Part shown: one piece after another, positions 1-12,830 of the stretch
Layout of the letters: each line of letters begins with the position of its first letter
Position numbering within the stretch: the stretch's first letter is position 1
Assembly: GCF_002078875.1 (NCBI RefSeq)
Contig: NC_034414.1
Location: 30,541,721-30,605,720 of the forward strand
DNA length: 64,000 nucleotides
DNA from: Numida meleagris
Taxonomy: Eukaryota > Chordata > Aves > Galliformes > Numididae
Direction of reading: 5' to 3'
Notes under the pieces: model-generated
What the model saw: the letters and a program-made list of their open reading frames with translations, nothing else
The model's database searches: none
Told to the model about the DNA's origin: nothing
Position numbers and translations under genes: made by a program

Positions 1-260
1 TGTTTTTCTGTAAATACAAATCTGGAAATCAGGACATAGTTGAAGAATCTGCTGGCTACTAATTCTGAATCGAAACAGAAGGAAAAGCAGAGGTCATGCT
101 TTTTTTCAAAAAAAAAAAAAAAAAAGAGGAGGAAAAAAGCGTACAGTAGCAGAAAAAAAACAAACAAAAGAAAACCCACACCACCAGGACAGCAACCTAT
201 TTTACTAGTATTAGATAAAGAAATTTGGTGCTTGTTGCATTGCAGGTGTTACTTTACAAA
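1..260. other. AT-rich non-coding DNA with poly-A tract
   Basis: No gene is visible. An 18-base A run lies at 108-125, inside an A-rich stretch to about 175. It gives a lysine-rich open frame that I regard as an artefact. The antisense CR1 tail starts directly downstream at 261. Confidence 0.6.
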
Positions 261-345
261 ACCATAGACTAATCCGAGTTGGAAGGGACCCATAAGGATA
301 AGTGAGTCCAACTCCTGGCTCCACATAGGACCACCCAAAAACCTT
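261..345 (-). mobile_element. CR1 LINE 3' fragment (antisense)
   Basis: The plus strand reads ACCATAGACTAATCC, then GTTGGAAGGGACCC, then GAGTCCAACTCCTGGCTCC and GGACCACCCAAAA. This is the antisense form of an avian CR1 3' end, so the element lies on the minus strand with its 3' tip near 261. It is heavily 5'-truncated, as most CR1 copies are. Similarity fades after about 345, although the 350-440 stretch could be a more diverged continuation. No reverse-transcriptase coding part remains. The family assignment is by recognition, not by alignment. Confidence 0.75.
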
Positions 346-3203
346 CATAAATCTCTAGGAATATCAGACTCTAACATGTTCTACATCTTTCAGTGAGGGA
401 CAGGGACTTTGTGAGGTCACAGCCTATTTTCTTGGGTCCCTCAGTCTACATTGCATGCATTTATGCTGGCTAGAAGGGATGTTCTGAATGGTATAGCACC
501 ATAAAAGGTTTCCACTCCTTTGGGAATATCATGACATTTTTAAAAGGGCTTGATTCACTCACCAGTATTTGTCTAACTACCCAGCAGAATTAAAATGCCA
601 AAGCTGTTTGCCTGCATTACCAGCAGGAGAAGTGGGTGCCTGCAGGTGGCCTGTGGGAAGCTGGAGTGCTGAGAAGGATGGGTGTTCTCAAGTTCCTGGG
701 TGGTGCTGCTGGGTGTCACAGAGCTCTGCATCAGGTAGAGCAACTGAAAAAGGGTTTTATCAGTGGGAATGTAGGTGCTGGGGGAATTTATGCTCCTACA
801 GCTCTAAGAAGCAGCTGCATGAGAGTCTTATGACTGAAAGAGGCACTTGACTTCTAAATTTACACACATACCTGCCCTTGTGAATCTAGCCCATGCTAGA
901 CAAATTTTGGGCCTTTTTTCTTTGAAATCATTTACGTGTATCAGTGTTGCCAACAATCTTTCTGGGGCCACTGAATTTTAAATTTTAAGTAAATTCAATT
1001 AAACTAAAGCCCCTTTATTCCTAGCAAGAAATAGCTGAGTTCTTTAGCAACTAACTGAAGTAGATTCTGAAAATAATAATTCTCCCAGTTAACGGGATCG
1101 TATGTATGTTCAGTTTCATACAATCTGCATTGGCTTCCAAGAAAAGAGAAACAGTTTTACATGCTAAGAAATCCCTTAATTGGGTTAGTGATAGAGAAGG
1201 CAATGCTGGTGCATTGCTGCAAGCAGCAATGTGTGAATTTTCTATTCAACACAGCAACAGTGGACTATTTATTCAGCTTATGTGCATAATTAGTAGTAAA
1301 ATTACGTTGTTTTTTTTTAAACATACAGTAGTTATTCTTTATGGGTCTGGATTCTGAACAAAAATATTTCCTTTAGACTTTATTTGAGTAATGCTTGCTT
1401 CAGGTGAGCTTTGGCAATGCCATAAAAATTATAAATCTGGAAACCTAGGAAGTATAGAAAGGGGAAGGAAATTACCTCAGTTTGGCAGGAGATACAATGT
1501 TACTTTCTTTAAATAAAATGTATCCTCTGTCCTTAAGAACCCCTCACAGGCTGATTTAACATTTCATTGTAGCCTGTTACCCTTGCTGTTGCCAGGCCCA
1601 CAGGAGGCAGTTGACATGATGGTATCTGGGTTTACAAAGAGCCTATGTTTACACTTGTTTTTCAGTTCTTTCAGAATACATGGTAGTTTAACACCTTTCT
1701 GATTTAGTCATGAATGCTCTTTTACTTACAAAAACAAAGTAGCCCTTAAAGGAATGTGCCTAGGTAACAGGAATGTAGGTAAACAAGGAGGATATTATAT
1801 GCCAACAAAACTGCAATTTAACTGATTAGCTACTTCCCCCCTCCCCCCCAGCTATTCTTAAAAAACGACAACAGAAAACATCAAACAATTAAAAAAAAAA
1901 CACCAAACAAACAAACAAAACAGTTTTAGAAAAAAGCTTCTTGTGAATGGAGGCCCTGGGTGAAAACCTACGTCACTGATATTCTTAATAGTGTGTCTTA
2001 CTATGAGATAGGTACCATATAGGTAAAAAGTGGAAAAGCCAATAGTACTGTTCATGCTAATAACTATAACTCTACATAAAAAAGGACCTGATCTGAGATT
2101 ACAAACACGACATTAGGGATTGCTAGTCTAATATAATATTTAATTTTTCTAAAAATAATTCAAAATCAACAAAGCACTTATAAGATCAGTTTAGAACTAG
2201 TTAACTGGTAGACCCCACATCATACTTGTTCTTAGGCACTCTTCCTCCAGTTAAAATATTTCTGACAAGGTTTTGAGTGGTCTTAGATCTTGCTAAGTAC
2301 TGTTCAATATCTTTTATAAATTATCTGAATCAGAGAAAAAAAAATTCTAGTGAAACTCAAGAAAGAAAGACACAAATAATAAGTGATATGCACAGAAATT
2401 ACAGGCTGCTCACATGGAGTCTTCTCAACCTACAGGAACTGCATGCAGCAAGAAGAAAAGCACCTCCAGAAGACTAAGTATAACATAAGACCTCAATATT
2501 CTGCCAATTCTAGTATCCTTCTACCACAAGAAAAGTGAGTCCTTGAAATTAACATAGAAGCAGAGAATGTCTAGTAACAGAAAGATTAAAAGTAAATTAA
2601 AATGAGCAACAACGCAACATTGTTTCAGTTTCTGCATACTTAGTTTTGTCAGAGTTTTCGTACTTCAGAGCCTGTGCGTTGTGAAAGGCCATGAACACCT
2701 CACCCAAGACAAAGAAATTTTTAAGATATCCTCTTTTTGCACCTATTCTTTACATACAATATGCCAACGTATCTATTTGATATTAATTAGTTTGGATTTA
2801 TTGCTCTATGAGAAGATCCAGAATTTGTTTTCAAATTAAGGTTCAAGCCAGTTAACAATTGCCTTTCTTCAAATTACACTCTCTAGCAATACTTCTCATG
2901 CTTAACTTTCTTAACAAGAAAAAGTCACCTTTCCCTGAACTCCTCATTTGTCTATGTGGGTAATTAAAACACACAAATATAAAGTTGATCTGACAAACTC
3001 TGTTGAGAACACGTGTGCTGTAATTTCCCTGAATCCCTTACTGCAGGACAGAGTGCTGGCTAAGCCCGAAGGTTTATCAAAACACAGTGATAAATTGTGA
3101 TAAATCCCAGATGTGATCTCAGCTTTTAATGCTTTCTGTTTTGTTAATGTCTCCAAAACCACTCGTGGGATTTTTGCTAGGTGTTTTCTTTCTTTCCTCC
3201 CCT
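346..3203. other. Unique AT-rich non-coding DNA
   Basis: I see no exon, RNA gene or clear repeat in this stretch. Stop codons are frequent in all frames. A short C-rich tract (about 1835-1850) and a CAAA-type A-rich tract (about 1890-1921) are the only low-complexity pieces. The 93-codon open frame at 569-850 has no recognisable motif and no splice or promoter context. Confidence 0.5.
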
Positions 3204-3229
3204 CCCCCCCCCCCCCCCCCCCCCCCCCC
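3204..3229. repeat. Poly-C homopolymer, 26 bases
   Basis: There are 26 uninterrupted Cs on the plus strand, preceded by a pyrimidine-rich lead (TTTCTTTCCTCCCCT). The run accounts for the proline-rich plus-strand and glycine-rich minus-strand open frames across it. A tract this long can form an i-motif on one strand and a G-quadruplex on the other, and is prone to length errors in sequencing and assembly. Confidence 0.9.
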
Positions 3230-6200
3230 ATTTTCCCAAATTCAAAGTAAATTGGTCTGGCTTCTGGTACCTGGCACAGTGGCATATTTCCTCTCAACAA
3301 CTGTAAGCCTGTCTGAAAAACAGAACAACATCTTTGAGACGGGGTATTTATATGGGCAACTTTCAGCCACTGAAATGAATGTGGCCCTACCTTCAAAGAG
3401 AGTCCAGAGCGCTGCTTACTTGAAAGCATTAACTGTTTAGGGTTGACTTGATTTACATGGAAGCAGCCAGCTCATTAGCTGAGCTGAACGCAAGTAAGTG
3501 AATGTAATGCACATGCAGATGTTTTCCTAGCTACTTGATGTCAATGCTGCTGCAGCTTTCCTCAGGGTAAATGTACAAAGAGAGCAGTGATAAGGCCTTG
3601 AAGAATCCCCAGCAGCTGAAGGAGGGCAAGCTGTTGAAAAGATTTACATCAGGGCTACTGAGGTCAAAGAAGTCAAATTAAAGTAACCAAATGTTAGTGG
3701 CAAATAGATAGGATTGCGCTATATATGATTGCACATATAGGACTAAAGTATACACATATTTCACAGAAATAATAATTTAACATGACAAAGAGGTAAATGG
3801 AGAACTTGGCATTCACATACTGATCCTGAAGAAATCTACATTATTATTTTTATTTTTTAAGTTCTTTAGATGCCTAAGCAATATGTAAAGCTGTACCTAG
3901 TTATTTATATATGCAAGCCTTCTCTTCTAGAAGTAAGCTTTCAAACATTAAATTCAGGTAAGCTATATTCCCTTCATCACCAGAAAACAAGTTCTTCCTG
4001 CCCAGTTGTATTTAATATGTTGTTCTTTCCTTGAATAAGAGAGTTTAAAATAACAACTCAATGAATATTTGAAAAGGTATTCATAGTATGCAGAAAAAAC
4101 CATCATTCAGTAACAAAATGAAAATGGGTAAACTTTAATGAATGTAATATTAGACTCTGTTCTTAAGTAATATGGAAAACGTTTCCTACTCATCACATCT
4201 TACATATTAAAGCTACTTTTTGATGCCTTTCATTCACAATCATAATTAAAACTGCATCTCAACATCCTTTCTCAGCTAGAAAACCTAATATGAGCTCTGT
4301 ATTACAGCTGCTTTTCTTGGCTTGGTATCAAATCCTCACCACAGGAGTAAAGATTAATCAACCTGCTTTAACTCTGTTCATTAATTTAGCTATTTTATTC
4401 ATATAATCTGTGGGGAATCTGACAGTTCTGTGTTTCCAACACCCATCTTCTTTCCTCTCCTCTTTGTCACCTATTGCTATACTTCCATATCATACTGTCT
4501 TCTAGATTAGGATTATATTAGATTTGTACTTTTACAAATTCATTTACAATGGACAATTGTACTTTCATTGATTTAAAATAATACAGCATGAGTACAGTTG
4601 AATGGTGTGTATATGTATATACATATGTTTAAACGTCTTTATTCATATTTGTGCACTACATTCAAAGGCTTCTATTTCTGTACAGAGATACTTATGGGCT
4701 TGTTTTACTTGCAGAATGATTTGAATCTATGAATATCCAGCATTAATAAAACAAAAATCATATGGTGGATAGTTAAAGAGGAAGATAGCAAACTTGAGAA
4801 AACAACAGAGCATAGCCTTGATCTGTGGTAAACCCTTTATACCTAAAGGCCACGTTTCAGCACTTTAGAGACAAACAATATACAGAACTCAATGCTGATT
4901 ATTCATTTCTGGTGACAGGAAAATACAATGCCTGGGTAAAAACATTTTAGACCCTAAATTTCAATTCCCAAATTGGCTATTCAACAGCAGCCTTGTAACT
5001 ATTGAGTGGTGGACTGGATCTACATAGCAGCTTTCTGCCAGATGCTGCTGCCTCTGAAAGATCCTTTCCCAACTTAGGGAGGAGGACCTGATGAAAGAAG
5101 GTGGTTCAGGGAGGTTCCCTTGCCAGAGACAATAAAAACATGGTAAAATCAAAAGCATTTATTGTCCTGGGATCAACTGGTGCTGCTGCTGTTGGTCTCA
5201 CATGGAAAGCCACTGGAGATAAAGGGGAAGCTGCCTCAGTGGAGGAGCTGGGCCAGGATACTTGAGGAGCCAGGATTTACTCTTTGCTGATAAGAATATG
5301 CATAAATGTTGAAGTGGAAGAGCACTAGGTCTCAGGGTCTACAATGATTTCAAATACCCAGCAGTTGGTTCTTCATCTTCTTGAAGAACATGTTGGTGTT
5401 TGGGACAAGCAGGTACTAAACTAGCTGAGGAAGCTCCAGTGTTCCTCTTGCTTCTGGAGAACTCAGTCCAGCACAGCCCAAGTGACCCTGCTGTGTGTCA
5501 TCAGAATCTATTATTCCATGAACTACTTTTCAGATGTTACATTCACAGCATTTAATCAGTGGTCCAGCAGTCATAATAAGCTACTGGACCCTTCTTTGTG
5601 CAAAACCATATGCCTTTTCCTGACAAATGCTCTTCCAGTCCTGGATGGTCAACATAAGAATTTCATACTAATCAAATTCCAGGAGTGGGAATGTCATTTT
5701 CCAATGTTCCTATGTAGTAACTGTGCTTATCACAGTGAAGACTCTTATATTTCTGTAAGTTTATTTGGGATCTACCCTACATACATATATTTTTGATTTT
5801 AGGAAAAAAAATATTTCAAGATCTACATTAAGGTGATTAATCTTGCCGTTAGTTATGCTAGGAAATAGTAATACCCACACCTTCACCTTAACAGTCCAAT
5901 CAGAGTTTGTAGGCATGTGATTTGCCGCCCTTTGCTAAGCAAAGGGCAGGGAGGGAACTGCAGAAACAGTATCAGCTCTGTGGTAGTGCATGTTCCTCTG
6001 AAAAATTCTTTTCCCTGTTTTACCAGCTATGATGGATTTACTGGTAAGGTTACTTCTATTACAAAACACCTGAGGTGAAAATGTGGACTAAATTTTCTGT
6101 TTCTACAAATTTGGAGAGATGCACCTTTTGGGGCTATAGGCCTACTATCAGATCAGTCAAAACTACCAGATGTGCATCACAGGCATGTTTTGCAGGTGTA

Positions 6201-8370
6201 TAGGGGATCTCTATATTTGGTGCAGAGTCTCCCTGAACTGTCCCCATTGACACTACAGATGTCATCAGTTAATGCCTTACATTCCTTCTCAAGGCCAATA
6301 TCTCATCTTTGTAGATAGGCACAGGCCAAACCAGTCTTCTGTTTCTCATTGCCTGGCATAAGAGATCCACAGATAAATTTGTTTTTTCTCTATCATAGAG
6401 GAGATGGAGTATTTCTTGAAGGGGGGATGCAATGAGTTTCTCATATCATTTAATCTTGGATTAAGGTAGAGTATAACATGATTCTATCTAAATGTGAAGA
6501 ATATTAGGCCAATTATGTTAAATTTTAGTGTCCTTGCCAAGTTAGTTGAGCCTCTTCCGTGTTGCTCCCCCATATCCTATCTAGATATTCATTCAAATTA
6601 AAAAAAAATAGAAACCCAGATGTCATCCATTTTCTTCACTTTCCTGTCATGAATGTCAGTGTTCATCTTCTTATTTTCCCACACTTTAGACAGACTTCTA
6701 CAAAAGCATTCTAAATTAGGAACTTTGCATGAAGTTAGGTTTTATATTTGTTGGCCAGTACCACAGCTGAGTGAAGCATTTTGTAAATGATTTTCTAAAT
6801 ACACATTGTTCTATTCATTAATTTTTCAATAGATAAGAAACAGAGATAGAAATATTGTGCTGCCAGAAATAAAATAATAATTCTAGACTCCATTACAAAT
6901 TAATCTTACTGCATTTTTCTCCTCAAAAGAATACGACCTGGGTAAGTTGAAGGCATTTGAAGAAGCTACATGTTAATTTGGCTGATCTTGTAAATCTGGA
7001 TGATGCAGGTTCTCTTTTCCTTCTTACCCACTGTACACCGAGGCCAGAGCACCACTGAAATCTTGTGCCTTGCACTGCTATGTCTTGCAGGAATATTAAG
7101 GCAAGAGAATAGAGTGATGGAGAAAAGGTGAGTTGGCTTTTAAAGTTAATAAGAAGAAAGGGAAAATCCAAGTGTCTAATGTAAGGAAAAAGGACATTTA
7201 AACATGATCAACAAGAAGCATGAGGAATGACAGATTATACTTCTGCCTCCCCTTAGCCAACTACCTGGGCTTCTTCAGCTCTCACCCATACTGCTTGCCT
7301 ATCCAACTGCCTTTTGAATACGTGACTGCTATGGTTGTCTTGCTCTTGGATATATTTTCAGGCATAGAAAAGCTCAAACGTGTGGGAAAACTGTAATTAC
7401 AGAGCATGAAAAAAAACAACTATGTTTTTACCACAAAATCCTGCTCAAAAAAGTAAGTTCTTACATATGTGCCACATGCATGTTCACAGTCTTTTTATTT
7501 CTTAACAATCTTTTTTCCCCATATAACTGGGGAGGAAAAATACTAAAAATATGAAACAAACATATACTGATATGATAGTATGTTCAAATATTCAAAATAC
7601 TGTCAGAAAAAAATTCTTTTCAAAAATACTGTGGTGGAAAATATTTTTCATGGGAAAGAAAATAAGTATTTCCTCTAGAAAATAACTGTCAGATGGCAAT
7701 GGATTGAAAAGAACAACTGTGCTAAAATTGAAAACCAAAACCTCTGTCCTGTTTCCTAGTACAGTTCTATTTATCTTACACAGTTACAGGGCTGGGCTAG
7801 CATTCGTTATAATGTGAAACAAGAAGCATCCTTGCATTAAAAACCTCCATAATGGAAAGATGGATGTTTTTTCTAACAACTCTGACTTAGGGATACTGAT
7901 GAGATTATACATTTTCATGTTTAAAACAACGAAGACCTCTTTTCTAATTTGGATGATGCTACCAAAATGTCCTGTCTGCTAAATGCCACAGAAAATTAGT
8001 GTATAACTTAGAACACGTAGTCACTCTTGTCCTTTCCCCTTATATTTCCCTTCCACCCTCACCCTTCGTATGTCTTTTCTCATTCATTTCTTATCACTTT
8101 ACTCAAAAGCTTTTTAATGTCTTTAACCTTTTACCTTCACCTTTTATTCCTTCCTGAATTTGGACTGCAACCATGGCTAAAACATGCAAGTAGTTTATAA
8201 TTTCCTCTCCTTTTTTTTTTCTTGTTTAAATTTTCAACATCGTGTTGCACTTTCAGGAGCACTGCTCTCAATGAAGTTATTCATAAAGCATTCTGTGTTT
8301 AGATTTGTAGTCACAGTGCTGGCTGCCTCTCTGTCTCAGAAACTGTGGGTCTTAATAAAACTCCTGAGTG
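3230..8370. other. Unique AT-rich non-coding DNA
   Basis: No gene was recognised. Notable small structures are a 16-bp AT palindrome at 4611-4626 and a GC-richer palindrome at 5927-5947 (listed separately). Open frames such as 5482-5796 (104 codons) show no domain, signal or splice context. The rest is ordinary AT-rich sequence with short A and T runs. Confidence 0.5.
5927..5947. repeat. Perfect inverted repeat, 10-bp arms
   Basis: GCCCTTTGCT and AGCAAAGGGC flank a single A, forming a nearly perfect 21-bp palindrome. It is followed by purine-rich GGGAGGG and preceded by a CCAAT-containing segment near 5896. The function is unknown. It is more GC-rich than its surroundings, so it is less likely to be a by-product of AT composition. 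Confidence 0.7.
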
Positions 8371-8440
8371 AAGATTCTAAATTCCTTGATGGAAGGGCTG
8401 TCTTGTACCATGCATTTGTATGGCACCTAACAGAGTCAAA
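8371..8440 (+). repeat. Possible ancient amniote SINE/LINE tail remnant
   Basis: GATTCTAAATTCCTTGATGG, then GGGCTGTCTTGTACCATG, then TTTGTATGGCACCTAACA resemble the widespread amniote repeat tail of the form 'gattgtaaactccttgggg...gactgtctt...tttgtacagcacctagcaca'. An AATAAATATAAAT-like stretch follows near 8500. The match is from memory and the copy is strongly diverged. It could also be chance similarity. Confidence 0.4.
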
Positions 8441-11400
8441 GTCAGGTTTTCTAAATTTCTAACTTTCTTCTTGCTGTTTACATTGTTAGTAATATCAATA
8501 AATATAAATCCTAGCAAAAACATTGCAGGAGGCATAAATTCTTTTGCTAGCATATGAGCTATGAATAAAGAGTATTTTTATATGTTCATTTACTTGCTTC
8601 TTGCATAGAAGTTCAGCCTCATGTCCTAAAACATCCAACAGAACAGCCAAAATCCTGAATTTGTGGCCACTGCTCTTTTTTTTTTTTAATTTCATTTTCT
8701 TTCTTTCCATGATGTAAGTAAATACAAGACACTATAGTAAAGGACAAATATACCCTCTAATTTCAAAATTCATATTTAAACCTGTAGAAATTGGTTGGAC
8801 TTAGAGTCTAGTTTGACTATAATACATGCATTACGTATGTCAGTACTGCCCCCACATAAAATAACTTTCAATATGTAAATAGGTTACAAAATCAGCTAAA
8901 AGGTAGTGTCAGGGGAGTAAACATTGAATCCTTTAGGTTGAAAAAGACACTAAAGATCAAATCCAAAAACTGAAGATGAGAATAAGCATTCTGTAGCTGT
9001 GAAGATATGAAGGGCCCTTCTGCACCACTGCCCATAGGGAGATCTGAGTTTGTTCAGCCTGTGCTATGTCCAGAACTGGATGTCAGAAGACAACAGTGAC
9101 AAGACACCTGGCTCCCACAGGACAAGAGCCACTGCAATCCAGGTCTTCAAGCCATGTTGGCCCCAGACTGTATCTATTTCAATAACCCTACAAAACAGCG
9201 GCTCCATGGCAGAGCTAGGATTATAAGATAAACAGCCTGGCTCGGTCATGCACAGAGATTATTTCTAAAACATCCCTCATCAACCAGTTTCCCATAGCCA
9301 ATAAAATATATAAAATGAACTATGCTATCTTCTTGAATATCAGCAGCATTATCACTGTAGCCTGACAGATATTCTTAAGCAAACAAAATTACTTGAATAC
9401 TAAACTATGCTTTCCAACAGTGGGAACCACTATGATCACCCAGGGGCTGGGCATTCAGCTTTCACAGCTTGCAGCAGACTCTCAAATGAGATTTTATAAT
9501 TTCTTACTTGCTTTCCGTAACAGCAGGCCCAGGGTAAAAATAACATTACACTTCACCAATTAGAATTTCAGAAATATAAAGCAAATTTGCATGCATAGGA
9601 AAAGACAGCTTTGAGTATTACATTGTATTTCCCAGTATCACATGCCTGTTCTAGAGAACTTCTGTGAACTAATTTCAGCTCTTATACATATCCTCTACAG
9701 CAGCCCTTCACAACTCTTCATCGCTATTTTACTACACAGCTAAAGAAATGCAAAGCAAGGAAACAAACAGTTTTTTCCAAAAATCCTATTTCTTCTGTCA
9801 TTTTCTCAAATTGCTGATCAAAATAATCTTTTACGTTCACTCAGTTATTTCCATGGTGAATAAGAAGAACTATAATTTTCAGCTAAAACAAAAATCATCT
9901 AGATATAGCAACTTATGTAATAGCTGCTGGGAAATTATTAGCCTGTCAATACATTTGTAATAGATGTTGAAATGCTCCAAGAATCCAAAAGTGAAATGGT
10001 TCTGTGCATACCCAGAAGCAAAACAGTAGTTTCCTGAGAATTTTGGAAAGTATATAAAAAGATAAAGAATTAAATAAGTTGTGACACATTTGGAAACCAC
10101 TGCTTTCATTCTTGAATTGTTCTTGGATTCCAATTCCAGTGCCTATGCTTCAGTATTTATTACAACGTACTATGATTAAGTACATCATTAAGAACATCAT
10201 GTTAAACATAATAATTGTAAGGGAAAAAAAAGCTCAAACAAAAAGGTTTGACCATTCTGAATGCATAGATTAGTCAAAAGAAGTCAAAGAGCTACAGACC
10301 AAAGTCAAGGAATTTGAATTCTTTTTTGAAACTGGGTGGCCTATGCCTAATATTGTATTTTGTGTTTTGGTCTGGCATTTGCATGGTTTTTGCAGTGATA
10401 CTCAATATATTACTGCAAGTTAGTAGAACTTACTCAAATAGAGAAACACATTCCATTTCCTTCTTTTCTTAGCCTATAGTTTCCTACAGTGTCACTTGTT
10501 TTTGCTTAGAAGAAACCAAAATATGCCTGGAATTGTAATTTGGAAAAAATTTGTAGATCTGTGGTAGTAGTGGCATTGACTATATGCCATAAAGCTCTTT
10601 AACAAGCTTCACCATCTCCATATCAAGTTCTGCAATGAATGCAATTTGACCCCCAAAGAGCCCTTTTCAGAAACCATGTAGCCTTTAAAGGGCCACATAT
10701 AATACATTAACTCTATTTTGATGAAAAACAAATCTGCTAGATATTTAACAGACTACATCCTGAAGTAAAAGCTGGTATATGGTGTTGATCTTGGCAAAAT
10801 AGCCTCAGCCTCCTTAGAAGGTCTGATTTTGTATTACCACTCCCTTTCAGTAATAACGAACATAGGGTAATCATAAATGTTATGTACAAGAAAATATAGT
10901 ATATGCAGGAGATATGGTAATCTTCCCATGCAATACAATGAGAACCAAGTCTCTGTTGCTATAAATCAAAGCATCACCACTTAAAATTATGCAACTACCC
11001 CCAAGTTATATCAATTCAGGCCCTCAGACTGATATTTAGTTACTAGAGCTAGACAAAATTGTGACTAGTGATAGCACATATTGTACTTCTCATACTAAGT
11101 CAAATATTAGAGACGTGCTTGGGGAAGTGACAAATATCCTCTTCTGAATCTAAAAAAAATGGGAAAAAAGCAGAAAAGGGATGATGGAAGGGGATCCAAG
11201 CTCAACAAAATTTGTCAAGACAAGAAAGCCCTTAAGGAAATGAGTTTGATTTTAAAAAAAAATGGCTGAAATGAAGAACTCTGCTCTAACTCCTTAACAA
11301 GCTTAGTGACAGCGTGCAGAGGAGCAAGGCCTGGGTACACCAAAATGTATATGGTGTCTCCACAGTGTGAATGTAAACAGGCAATTGAAAGAGAGCTAAT

Positions 11401-11707
11401 GATTTTGTGATTAACTGAACCTACGTGTTTGCTGCTAGAAGAAGATTCAGAAATCTCTCAAAAGTATTGCTGAGTTTGATGCTGCAACACAATGAAGCAA
11501 GAAAACAGCTTCATTTACATGTTGTACTCCTTGCCTATAATTATTTCTGGCTTGCTATATAGCAAAAACATCTCTGCCAATTTGTGATTGAAATAAACAA
11601 AATAGAGACTATTTCTAAACAGAGCACTCGTGATGGTTACTAATATATCACCCTTTCCTAAACTAGTAATTATAGCTCAAAGAAGAAATTTGAGGCTTTA
11701 AGGGTAT
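8441..11707. other. Unique AT-rich non-coding DNA
   Basis: Apart from the faint repeat remnant near 9203, nothing coding or structured is recognisable. Open frames of 60-85 codons are scattered on both strands without motifs. Sequence composition is uniform. Confidence 0.5.
9203..9250 (+). repeat. Possible ancient MIR/L3-like fragment
   Basis: CATGGCAGAGCTAGGATTA followed by CAGCCTGGCTC resembles the 'catggcagagctaggaatagaacccaggagtcctggctc' segment common in old sauropsid interspersed repeats. Only about 45 bases are alignable by eye, so this is a weak call. Confidence 0.3.
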
Positions 11708-11712
11708 ATAAT
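11708..11712. repeat. Target-site duplication, left copy
   Basis: ATAAT immediately precedes the LTR and is repeated exactly after its 3' end at 12220-12224. Five bases is short, so the support comes from its position at both element ends. Confidence 0.65.
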
Positions 11713-12219
11713 TACTATGGCTTTATGATTTTCGGTTATTGGTATTCTACATCATAACATCATGTAGTATATGTACCTGGTTCTCAGAAGAGAAGAACTA
11801 CTACATTCCTGAGAGGACTTTGCTCCCCTGCTACCATTTTCCAGTCAGAGGGAAAGATAAAAACTCGCAAATCACGGGTTCTCTCTTTCTGCCCATCTCT
11901 CGTCCCGGCAGCATCTTGCTCCCCAGCCGTCTCACCGTCGGTATTAGAGTAAGGCCTACTTTAATTTTGGACACTCTCTCTCATTGTATTGGATTTATCA
12001 GCTTAAATTGTAATTATATTGTATTATAGTGCATTATTTTGCATTCCAATATCTTATTTAGAAAATTATTTTGTTTCTCCTCAGATTGTTGCCGCTGCTT
12101 TTTTCTCAGGTCCATCTCCCTACCCTTTTTCCCTTTTCCCTTTCCCGGGGCATGGGTCAGTGGGTCCCCCAACCCATTCGTCATGGAACTGGGCCGAACC
12201 TGCCCGTAAACCGTTAACA
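11713..12219 (+). mobile_element. Solo LTR of an ERVL-type endogenous retrovirus
   Basis: This is a 507-bp element flanked by a perfect 5-bp direct repeat ATAAT (11708-11712 and 12220-12224), the duplication size expected for ERVL-type insertions. Its 3' end reads CCGTTAACA and its 5' end TACTATGG. An ancestral TGTTA...TAACA terminal pair would need two transitions at the 5' tip. Internal features are a TATA-like GATAAAAA near 11857, then the run GGCAGCATCTTGCTCCCCAG, and a pyrimidine-rich 3' part (TTTTTCCCTTTTCCCTTTCC) leading to GGGCCGAACCTGCCCGTAAA. These match galliform LTRs as I remember them. No internal viral genes flank it, so it is a solo LTR left by recombination between two LTRs. 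The open frames inside it are non-functional. Confidence 0.8.
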
Positions 12220-12224
12220 ATAAT
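12220..12224. repeat. Target-site duplication, right copy
   Basis: ATAAT directly follows the terminal TTAACA of the LTR and matches the left copy at 11708-11712. Confidence 0.65.
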
Positions 12225-12401
12225 GACTGTGCATCTATGTGATGTCTGTATAGATAAATCTTGGCTCATAATCAGCTTCTGAGGAAAAAAATTTAAATGC
12301 CCACATCCTACTGAAACACATTTGAAGCCTATTGTATAAAGACACCAATATTAGTTTCCTACATCACTTTCTAAGAAGCGAGAAAGAGTGATGTCCATGA
12401 T

Positions 12402-12594
12402 CAGAGGGTGGTGAGGCACTGGAGCAGGATGTCCAGAGAAGCTGCTGATGCCCCGTCCCTGGAGGTATTGAAGGCCAGGTTGGATGGGGCCCTGGACAGC
12501 CTGATCTAGTGGGTGGCAGGCCTGCCCATGACAGGAAGGTTGGAACTGGATGATATTTAAGGTTTTCTCCAACTCAAGCATTTCTATGATTCCA
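12402..12594 (+). mobile_element. CR1 LINE 3' fragment (sense)
   Basis: Sense-oriented CR1 tail. It contains GGTGGTGAGGCACTGGAGC, TCCCTGGAGGTATTGAAGGC, GGTTGGATGGGGCCCTGGAC and GGTTGGAACTGGATGATATT, ending in TTTCTATGATTCCA, a decayed copy of the CR1 terminal repeat. Only the last 190 or so bases of the element are present, as usual for 5'-truncated copies. It faces the antisense CR1 at 12831-13092, so the two 3' ends converge 236 bp apart. Confidence 0.88.
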
Positions 12595-12830
12595 CAATTC
12601 TCAAAATACTCTGAAGAAACAGGCTATATACACTTAATATTTTGCTAATTTTGCACATCTATCAATGTAGTTGCGTGCACTCAGTATGTGCCTACATAGC
12701 CCACATGAACATGCTAATCTAGAGAACCTAACTTACGTAGAGATTATTTGCAGTATCTCTGATCTCAAAGAGACAATGAAAGAGACAAACCAGACAGGAA
12801 GTTCATGTCTCCCATAGGAATGCATGCACT

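Noticed and set aside
2944..3440. Overlapping open frames of 161 codons (minus) and 103 codons (plus)
   Set aside because: Both stay open only because they cross the poly-C tract, which reads as Gly or Pro. No domain, start context or splice signals.
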